25,220 nt of DNA from NCBI GenBank assembly GCA_051453625.1, contig JBOZIK010000001.1, positions 296,046,729 through 296,071,948 of the forward strand, read 5' to 3'. A program made the translations under genes and the position numbers. The notes under the pieces were generated by a model. The model did no database searches. It saw nothing but the letters and a program-made list of their open reading frames with translations, and had not been told where the DNA came from. This stretch comes from Welwitschia mirabilis (lineage: Eukaryota > Gnetophyta > Gnetopsida > Welwitschiales). Of the stretch, positions 17,906-25,220 are shown piece by piece (the first letter of the stretch is position 1; each line of letters starts with the position of its first letter).

Positions 17906-18059
17906 AAACTTCATCAAATGTTACAAGATGAAGATTACACCTAACACTACATGACAACTTACACCAAACACTATAGGACAAAAACTTTACCAAATGCTAT
18001 AGGAGGAAGATTTCAATCAATGATACATAATGAAGATTCTACCTAATACTATAAGATGA
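17906..18059 (+). repeat. 26-bp minisatellite, six copies
   Basis: Units begin at 17906, 17932, 17956, 17982, 18008 and 18034. All are 26 bases except the second (24). Consensus is about AGATTTCACCAAATACTATAR then GATGA. Copies differ at roughly a quarter of positions. The block sits just outside the copia primer site (so within its presumed 5' LTR) and ends 22 bases before the LTR edge at 18082. Confidence 0.88.
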
Positions 18060-18928
18060 AATCTTATTCATCCTACCTAAATGTCATATTCCATATTTTG
18101 TAAATCTTATTTACTTGAATATTAAGTATATTTGCTCTAAGTCAGATGATTAATTATCCTTATTTAAATTCATTATAAAGATAAGATGTTAATTTAAAAT
18201 TAACCTTATTTTATAATCTTTATAATTTATCATGAAAATAAGAAAAAAATTACATTATAAGTTTTTATAAGGAAAGCTATACAAACATTTAAAATTAGAT
18301 AAACGCATTATGTAAGGAATTAAAATCACATCAGTTAAAAACTTTAAGAAGACATACTAATTTATTTTGCATCTTATTTACTCATTTAGATTCTTGGTAA
18401 ATGTGATAGATGTACTATATTATGAATAAATATTTTCTTCTTTATGTTATGTGATTGATTAGATTTTATGCATTTTGAAATAAATAATCATTTGAACAAG
18501 TAAATGCATTCTTACCTAGAATCAAGAATGATAAATGAGTAGATTTACTTTACCATATCTTTTATGTTCTTGAGATGTGTAAGGGTACTTAGTTCATAAC
18601 ATACTCATTGTTTTATTCATTGGATTTAAACAATTTATCTCATTAGGCCATATGATAATTTTGGAATTTATGCATTTATTCTTTTAATGCATGTCTTAAA
18701 TAATTTACCCTTACTTATGAGCCTATGAAGGATTAAAAAGAGCTAGCATAAGGAAATGATGTATGTAATTAACCTTGTTAATTAAAGTAAGAAAATTACT
18801 CATCCTAGTTAAGTGTATGAGTTATAAATATAATATCTTTTTGTACTTCATGTAACTTATTACTCATCCCACTTATTAATACTAAATCATCTAATCTTAT
18901 GCCCTTAAGTTATGTGTCTTTATTTATC

Positions 18929-18937
18929 TATATATAG
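18929..18937 (+). promoter_or_regulatory. Probable LTR promoter TATA box
   Basis: TATATATAG sits about 850 bases into the LTR, followed at +50 to +80 by a long pyrimidine (CT) tract, the usual plant core-promoter arrangement. Transcription would begin near 18960-18970 and mark the U3/R border. Confidence 0.5.
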
Positions 18938-18987
18938 AGATCCCAGAGATACTTGCCTTTTATTTTATACAAGTGCATTTCTTCTTT

Positions 18988-18988
<1 letters not shown>

Positions 18989-19020
<32 letters not shown>
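18989..19020. repeat. (CT)16 microsatellite
   Basis: Sixteen perfect CT units, flanked by further CT-rich sequence to 19034. The equivalent position in the second LTR falls inside an N gap. The open frame 18912-19202 across it is a Leu-Ser artefact. Confidence 0.97.
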
Positions 19021-19022
<2 letters not shown>

Positions 19023-19375
19023 ATCTCTCTTCTTTCCTTCATTCTATTATTTGTGAAGCTTGGAGCTTGGAATCTTAGAGCTAAGAAACTCTTGAGCTTG
19101 AATATTCATCAATATTCAATTATTAAGATCTTACTAATATTCCTAAGTAAGCTTTTTATTTTTATTGTCTATATGACTCTTTATTCTATTAGAAGGGTGT
19201 GATGCTGCATTAGGGAATTACTTATGGCTTTTATGCAATTATTTTATCAAATATTATTCCCTTTCATTGACTCTCACTAAGACACTATAGTGAGATATGA
19301 AAGGTCTCTTGTGCTTGATGATGAAGGATTACGAATGGATGATTATGACCAAGTGATCAGGGGGTTTACTATTTT

Positions 19376-19421
19376 AAAAAAAAGAAAGAAAGAAAGAAAG
19401 AAAAGAAAAAAAGAAAAGAAA
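19376..19421. repeat. AAAG-type simple repeat
   Basis: An A-run then repeated AAAG/AAAAG units. The second LTR shows the start of the same tract (CAAAAAGAAA) at the very end of the window. Confidence 0.9.
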
Positions 19422-21682
19422 TTTAGGTATCCATGTTTATTTTAATATTATATTTTTATTTATTATACATTAGGTCCATCTTATTAGGGACAAAGTATGA
19501 TCCTCAAAAATCTCTTTAGGCTAGAACTTTATCATGGAAATCTAAAGGCTCATAGTAAATGGTTCTTTTTGAATTGATTTGATTTTTATTTATACAATGA
19601 TTTTTGTTTTTACAATTGATTTTTATTTCTTTAAGTAATTAGTTAGTATATCCATTATTTTAATGATCTAAGTTATTATTTAACTAGTTCTAAAATCTTT
19701 ATCATATTTTTGTTATGGTGAAAATTAAATTTCCAGAATAGAGGCATAGCATAAAAACATCATATCTTATTAACTAGTAGATATAAATTAATAAAAGTTT
19801 TTATATAATTCTAAAATTGTGTTGTGAACGTGAACATGTAAAAAGAATAATTTTTCTAATGGATAATTACTTTTAAGAAATTTATGTGTTAAAATACATT
19901 AGAAAATAAATGCAAAAAATAGTAAGTAAGTAATTCTGTTTCTATACCTATTTCTTAATGCAAACTTGAGCATCCTAAGTTATAGAAAATTGAAAAATAT
20001 TTTCAAAACGTATTAAATCATTTAAAAACTCAAAGTATTTTAAAAGTTATCATCATTTTAGTGTAGTGTAGTAGGACTATAATTCTAGAAAATTCGATGG
20101 CTTTTAACTTTAAATGGTAACCTTAGAAATAATGTTTTTAGAATTCCAAGATAGTATAAGTTAGATTTTAATAATCCTATTATGTGTTTGGTTTTTCAAA
20201 AACTACTATAATTTATTTTTTGCTTCATAAGTAATTAATTATTAATTTTAAACTATGATGTGTCCTTGAAACCCCAAAATGTTATAATTAATGTTTAAAA
20301 TATATAAAATTTATTACACAAGATTTTATAGGAAAACTTAGTATAAAAAATATGTTTATATTAGTAAATTTACATTAAATTACCTATAATTGGTATTTAT
20401 TTGTAAAATTATCCCTTTTACCCTTTTTCTTTTGCTTACTTTGAATGTGCATTCTTGTAAGGGTTTTTACCTTAGTAAATTAAGAAACATAAGTAGTCTC
20501 TATCTTATTCTTATTTTTTATTGACTTATAATATAGCCGTATGAAGATTGTATAAAGATTTATATCTTAACAATTATGTTTGCGCTATACTTTCTTTGTT
20601 TACATTCTTTGCAACAGTCCATGAAGATTATCATATAAGCATGAAAGAATGTTTCTAGGATTGACATAGCTCCAGATATGTTTTAGTTTCTTTAAGTACA
20701 TCACTAAGATGTATTTGGTACAAGTTGAATATTTTTATTATTATTACAAGAAAAAGAAAAGAATATTTCCTTTTGAATAGAAAAGAAAAAATATTTTCTT
20801 ATCTAGATTTTTATTATTATGATCTTAAAAAAAAGAAATGTTCTTATATGCTTGCTTTCTTTTTATGGTTGTTTTTATAAAATGAACCAATGATGATTAG
20901 AATCCTTATAACTAAGTGAACAATTCATTAAATATCCACATTAGTTAGAATGTTTTTCATCATTAAGGTGGGTTGCATTGCATTTTTCATAATAACCTTT
21001 TAGAAGTGGATTTAATCACCCCTCTGCTATTCTACCCATGTATGAACTTACTCTAACTTAATATCTTAAGCCCTTCTTATCGATGAATCATGTTTTACCA
21101 TCCAAATATGCTTCAATGAAGTAGGGGTCATTTGTAAGCATGCATCCATCTTACGTATTGTCTATCACCTATAATATGGATATATTAAGATGAAATGAAA
21201 GCCTATAAAATTGAGCCCAACCATGTTAGTATACTTTAGAATCTAAAGTAGAACTAACTCACATTTGGAGGGTGGTAGAATATCAAGTTAGAATGCCATT
21301 AATTGGAGTTTTAACCTCCTATTATATTAGTTAGGTATTATACTTAAAAACTTATTTATGTATGTCGACAATAAGTTTACATTTCCTTAATTATTTATAA
21401 GATATCTTTTATATGATGACAAACTAGGAAGAAATGGAGGACAAAAACTTATGACATCACTATTTTTTATAAACCACAATAATCTAGAAATTAATTATAG
21501 ATAAATATATAATATTAATATTATTTGTTTTTCTTAGAATATAGAAATGTTAATAAAGGATTAAGTAAATATCAGTTCTAGGTTCCACTGTGTTGATTTG
21601 ATAATAATGTTAAAAAAGAAAGAATGAAAAAAGAAAAAAAATGCTGCTTAATTAGGGTAAGAGAAAAGAAGGTATTACAAAT

Positions 21683-21698
21683 TGGTATCACAGCTCCA
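21683..21698 (+). promoter_or_regulatory. Primer-binding site (initiator-Met tRNA type)
   Basis: TGGTATCACAGCTCCA differs by one base in its first 12 from the plant site TGGTATCAGAGC. It follows ...TTACA-AAT, an LTR end plus short spacer. Reverse transcription of the element would start here. Confidence 0.72.
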
Positions 21699-21764
21699 GT
21701 TAACTTAAATAATACTTGTGTTATGCACTTAGAAATTTATAATAATATGAATCAAATTATATTT

Positions 21765-22200
21765 TTAACAACCTTTCTCTTTAATAATCATAAAGTTAGT
21801 TATAACCATAACAAATTTAATTCATAATAACTATAAAGTTGGTTATATTTCTAATAATCTCAAATCATAGGTGAAATCAATTATATCCTTGATAACATTA
21901 GATTATGAGGTAACTTTAACGTCTAGAGAAGCATGAATTTAATCATATCTTTTAATACTCATGAATTCCATTCTATCTATAATTTTCCTAATCTCTAAAT
22001 ATATATTAATTTATAGTTATGTTAATTCTAATAATTATAAAGATGACACAATCATAATCTTATCACCTTAACAATCCTAGAAGCTGATTATATTTGTGAT
22101 AGTTCCAAAGTATTTATATAGTTAACTATAATCCCAACCCCTAAATGATTATTATGCTAATCATATTTATAATAATTCTAAATCCCTAAACAAACCAATA
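21765..22200 (+). repeat. Degenerate ~38-bp repeats in the leader
   Basis: A recurring theme 'TAATAATYATAAAGTTGGTTATAT' (each instance imperfect) appears about every 35-45 bases, for example near 21780, 21825, 21865, 22035, 22078 and 22150. Units are strongly diverged. The region lies between the primer site and gag, so it would be untranslated leader. Confidence 0.5.
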
Positions 22201-22658
22201 AGAATGATGAGCTTGAGTTGTTAAATACTATATTACCTTATAGCTATAGATAATACTCACTTAGAAGAATTACAATTATCTTAAGAATTTAGAACAATGA
22301 CTTATATGATTTCTTAAAGAGGTTAATGTTTTGAAAGAAATATAAATGGATAAAATAATTTCTTATAATTAGCTACATTTGCAAATAATAAAATCTTTAA
22401 CTAAGGTATTCATTCTAAATTATGTAATTACATAACCTTAAAGTGAAAACCCATTTTCATAGCTTATGAATCTTACCTAATAAAAATAAAGAAAGGGGAT
22501 AAACTTGATTATATCCTTTAAGTTATAAATATAGACTAATCACCTTATAATAAACATCATATTCTTCCTAAGATCATAAAAATATTTTTAAGTTTAATCG
22601 GTAATAATAGCTATCCTATTTTCAAATGTAATCTTAAGAAAATTTCCAATTCTTTCAG
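22201..22658. other. Unassigned leader sequence before gag
   Basis: AT-rich, no coding family recognised. It joins the repeat block to the gag start. Confidence 0.4.
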
Positions 22659-23453
22659 ATGTCTCATCCTCGTTAGTTAAACCTTGAGGCCAGGTTAGTT
22701 GCATCAAGTAAAAAACATCAAGAGAATTCATAAGAGAATTAGCACCTTAATGATGGAAATTAACCTTCATTCAACCTTAATCTCTAAGCATTAATGAATA
22801 CCTTTTTGCAGTTCCTATCAGAAATAGTAAATCTAGGTCAAAATCCACAAGTAAACAATGGTATTAATTAACCTATGGAAGTGAGTATGAAAAAATTAAT
22901 TCAAACTTTTATTAAGCAGGAGGTTTAAATCCTTTTAAAGTAGAAGTGTGGTTGTACCTTAGGATGTAATGAATATAATTAGGCTTCTTTAGTTATTTAT
23001 ATATTACAAGAAGAAGCTAATCTATGATGGAAAATGGAAATGACCAAGTTAGGAGATCAAGAACTTTCATGAATGGAATTTGAGCATATCTTTAAAAAGA
23101 GATATATTACCAACTTTTATATTCACTAAAATATTATAGAATTTTTCAATTTAAGATAAGCCTCTAATGTGATCATAGCATCTCATGAGTGAAAATTTGT
23201 ATGATTATTAATATATGTGTTACAAATGCATCAAGATAAAGAAGCTAAATTAAATCTCTTTACTAATACTCTTCGTCCTTCTGTTGGTAGTTTTTTTCCT
23301 CCTATTTCTATTAATTTTTCCATGTTTTAACCTAAAAATTTAGGTTAACACTATAGAAAAAGCAAATACATCAAAGTAAAACTAGTAGAGACAATAAGAA
23401 AATAAGGAAAAAATTCCTCCATAGAGTTATATCCTTAAGGGAAATCAATCACA
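22659..23453 (+). pseudogene. Ty3/gypsy retrotrans_gag remnant, single frame with stops
   Basis: One frame starts at the ATG at 22659-22661 and can be followed to about 23390 without a shift, interrupted only by stops. The N-terminal part is Asn/Gln-rich (LSEIVNLGQNPQVNNGI). The capsid signal follows: VIYILQEEANL*WKMEMTKL (about 22993-23050), QELS*MEFEHIFKKRYI (about 23060-23108), IIEFFNLR*ASNVI (about 23131-23170), QDKEAKLNLFTNTLRPSVGS (about 23232-23290). This is the plant gypsy capsid pattern 'YLL.GEA..WW', 'W..F...F...YF', 'EF..L.QG...V.EY', 'F..GLRP'. Stops at both expected Trp positions are TGA. Gag would form the virus-like particle in the cytoplasm. The frame runs into the N gap, and no protease or RT is visible. 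Confidence 0.83.
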
Positions 23454-23553
23454 NNNNNNNNNNNNNNNNNNNNNNNNNNNNNNNNNNNNNNNNNNNNNNN
23501 NNNNNNNNNNNNNNNNNNNNNNNNNNNNNNNNNNNNNNNNNNNNNNNNNNNNN
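23454..23553. other. Assembly gap (exactly 100 N)
   Basis: A round 100-N run, usually a placeholder for unknown distance. Protease, RT and integrase of the element, if it had them, could be missing here. Confidence 1.
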
Positions 23554-23690
23554 GAAGAAGAAGCTTAAAAAAATCTCTTTATTAATAATCTTCTCCCTTC
23601 TTTTTCTACCAAGGTATCCATGTTTCAACCTAAGAATCTAGCAGAGGCTATAGAAAAGATAAAGATAGTAGAAAAAATTGTACTTTATCC
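23554..23690 (+). pseudogene. Second copy of the gag C-terminal segment
   Basis: Sequence after the gap reads NLFINNLLPSFSTKVSMFQP, then KNLAEAIEKIKIVEKI, and a TAA near 23690. It is a better-preserved version of the same gag segment found at 23241-23390 (about 70-75% alike, with about 24 extra bases in the left copy). The right copy keeps the normal gag order 'LRPS...V..F.P..LAEAI..A...E'. Either a true duplication inside the element or two related elements joined across the gap. After 23690 no gene is seen up to the polypurine tract. Confidence 0.72.
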
Positions 23691-23891
23691 ATAAGTGGGG
23701 GAGATTTTTAAATACAATCAATTGTTATTGACTTACAAAAATATGACATTGTTTGAATATGAATTGGTTAATGCAAAATAGAGCAGTAATAAATTGTAAA
23801 AACTCAATGCCCAAATATTTTTTAATCTTATAATATATAGTTAGGTGTTCTTAAGCTATTTATGTATCTTAATTCCCAGGAGCAAATCAGC

Positions 23892-23906
23892 CTAACTGTG
23901 GAAAAA
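23892..23906 (+). promoter_or_regulatory. Polypurine-like tract before the 3' LTR
   Basis: CTAACTGTGGAAAAA ends exactly at the start of the sequence homologous to 18082. It is decayed compared with the usual plant GGGAGA-type tract, but correctly placed for priming plus-strand synthesis. Confidence 0.5.
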
Positions 23907-25220
23907 TATCATATCCCATATTTTGTAAACCTTATTTACTTTAATATTAAGTATATTAAGATTTTAGTTAAATCATTAATTATCCTTACTTAACTTCCTT
24001 ATCAAAATAAGATGTCATTTTAAATTAACCTTATTTTGTAATCTTTATAATTTACCATGAAAAATGAAAAAAAAATTATTAGAATGTTTTTATAAGAAAA
24101 GCTATCCAAACATTTAAAATTGAATAATTTCATTATGTAAGGAATTAAATCCACAGAGGTNNNNNNNNNNNNNNNNNNNNNNNNNNNNNNNNNNNNNNNN
24201 NNNNNNNNNNNNNNNNNNNNNNNNNNNNNNNNNNNNNNNNNNNNNNNNNNNNNNNNNNNNNNNNNNNNNNNNNNNNNNNNNNNNNNNNNNNNNNNNNNNN
24301 NNNNNNNNNNNNNNNNNNNNNNNNNNNNNNNNNNNNNNNNNNNNNNNNNNNNNNNNNNNNNNNNNNNNNNNNNNNNNNNNNNNNNNNNNNNNNNNNNNNN
24401 NNNNNNNNNNNNNNNNNNNNNNNNNNNNNNNNNNNNNNNNNNNNNNNNNNNNNNNNNNNNNNNNNNNNNNNNNNNNNNNNNNNNNNNNNNNNNNNNNNNN
24501 NNNNNNNNNNNNNNNNNNNNNNNNNNNNNNNNNNNNNNNNNNNNNNNNNNNNNNNNNNNNNNNNNNNNNNNNNNNNNNNNNNNNNNNNNNNNNNNNNNNN
24601 NNNNNNNNNNNNNNNNNNNNNNNNNNNNNNNNNNNNNNNNNNNNNNNNNNNNNNNNNNNNNNNNNNNNNNNNNNNNNNNNNNNNNNNNNNNNNNNNNNNN
24701 NNNNNNNNNNNNNNNNNNNNNNNNNNNNNNNNNNNNNNNNNNNNNNNNNNNNNNNNNNNNNNNNNNNNNNNNNNNNNNNNNNNNNNNNNNNNNNNNNNNN
24801 NNNNNNNNNNNNNNNNNNNNNNNNNNNNNNNNNNNNNNNNNNNNNNNNNNNNNNNNNNNNNNNNNNNNNNACACACATTTTCTTACTTGTAGAGCTTAGA
24901 GCTTGAAAGCTTGAAGCTAAGGAACTCTTGAAATTGGATCTTTATCAATCTTCAACTATCAATGTCTTACTAATTTTTTCAAGTAATTTGTTTACTCTTA
25001 TTGTCTATATGAACTTTTTTCATATTGGAATGATGTGATATTACATTAGGGAATTGTTTATGGCTTTTATAAAATTATGTTATAAAATATTATTCCCTTC
25101 CATTGTCTCTCACCAAGATATTATAGTAAGATATGAAGGGTTTGTTGTGCTTGGTGATGGAGGGTTATTAATAGATAATTATAGTCAAGTAACTAGAGGG
25201 TTCATTATTTCAAAAAGAAA
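23907..25220 (+). mobile_element. 3' LTR, first 1.3 kb (runs off the window)
   Basis: Homologous to 18082-19395 in the same orientation. Clear blocks are 23907-24160 (against 18082-18336) and 24880-25220 (against about 19044-19395), including the GGGAATT..TTATGGCTTTTAT and TCTCACYAAGA stretches. The first bases are TATCATATCCC, so the LTR's TG has become TA. The N gap 24161-24870 hides the promoter region. The end of the LTR and the target-site duplication lie beyond the window. Confidence 0.82.
24161..24870. other. Assembly gap (710 N) inside the 3' LTR
   Basis: The homologous interval in the 5' LTR is about 698-700 bases, so the estimated gap length agrees to within about 12 bases. The missing part should contain the TATA box and the CT tract. 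Confidence 1.

Larger units (their letters stand above)
18082..21679 (+). mobile_element. 5' LTR (~3.6 kb) of a large-LTR retrotransposon
   Basis: The segment from 18082 matches 23907 onward, in the same orientation, as far as the window allows (18082 to about 19395). The offset is 5825 at the left and 5836 at the right. Agreement is roughly 80-85% by eye, with the best blocks near 90%. Its left end is TGTCATATTCC; its right end is inferred as ...TTACA at 21679, three bases before a primer-binding site, giving a TG...CA LTR. The interior holds a TATA-type promoter, a CT tract, an AAAG repeat, and 19430-21620 without any recognisable gene. Only the first 1.3 kb is confirmed by the second copy, so the full length is an inference from the position of the primer site. 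Confidence 0.68.

Noticed and set aside
18912-19202. Plus-strand 96-residue open frame
   Set aside because: Starts by the TATA box and is kept open by the CT repeat. The sister LTR does not support a conserved protein.
24020-24878. Three minus-strand open frames across the 710-N gap
   Set aside because: Same artefact. The readable end is antisense to an LTR with a known plus-strand homologue.

Overview
This window is AT-rich, strongly CpG-poor eukaryotic DNA, almost certainly from the nuclear genome of a flowering plant. The evidence is plant-type LTR retrotransposon proteins in advanced decay: an Athila-like Ty3/gypsy pol, two related Ty1/copia polyproteins, a retrotrans_gag reading frame, and a remnant resembling the plant-specific 'putative plant transposon protein' domain. 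There are also plant-style initiator-tRNA primer sites and long dinucleotide microsatellites. I see no intact host gene, no tRNA or rRNA gene, no CRISPR array and nothing prokaryotic. Three runs of N (6028-6506, 23454-23553, 24161-24870) are assembly gaps.

Layout. (1) 1-3182, plus strand: the end of protease, then RT, RNase H and integrase of an Athila-like Ty3/gypsy element, broken by stops and by Asp-to-Asn changes at catalytic positions. (2) 3183-7300: microsatellites (AG)24 and (TA)14, an unidentified minus-strand coding remnant (about 4290-4640), a family of five or six degenerate repeats (5092-5800), and a 50-bp direct repeat on both sides of an N gap. (3) 7320-9880, plus strand: a decayed gag-like gene with a plant transposon-protein domain and a charged tail, followed by AT-rich 3'-end-like sequence and a short unidentified open stretch (10132-10307). 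(4) 10950-12055, minus strand: the RT region of a copia element. (5) 12221-17884, minus strand: a nearly full-length but dead copia element (primer site, probable gag, zinc knuckle, integrase, RT, RNase H, polypurine tract). An unusual series of short inverted repeats lies between its pol stop and its polypurine tract. (6) 17906-18059: a six-copy 26-bp minisatellite. (7) 18082 to the window end, plus strand: what looks like one LTR retrotransposon with very large LTRs. A 5' LTR of about 3.6 kb (18082-21679) is followed by a primer-binding site (21683), a leader with degenerate repeats, a gypsy-type gag frame (22659 on), an assembly gap, a second gag tail, a polypurine-like tract and the first 1.3 kb of the 3' LTR (23907 on).

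The parts do not form a working pathway; this is a nested retrotransposon graveyard. Most in-frame stops are TAG, TAA or TGA where family alignment expects CAG, CAA, CGA or TGG. That is the C-to-T / G-to-A signature expected of long-methylated plant repeats. The items most worth a second look are the gag-only element with giant LTRs, the hairpin series of the copia element, and the duplicated sequence beside two of the assembly gaps. I found no convincing sign of a new functional system.
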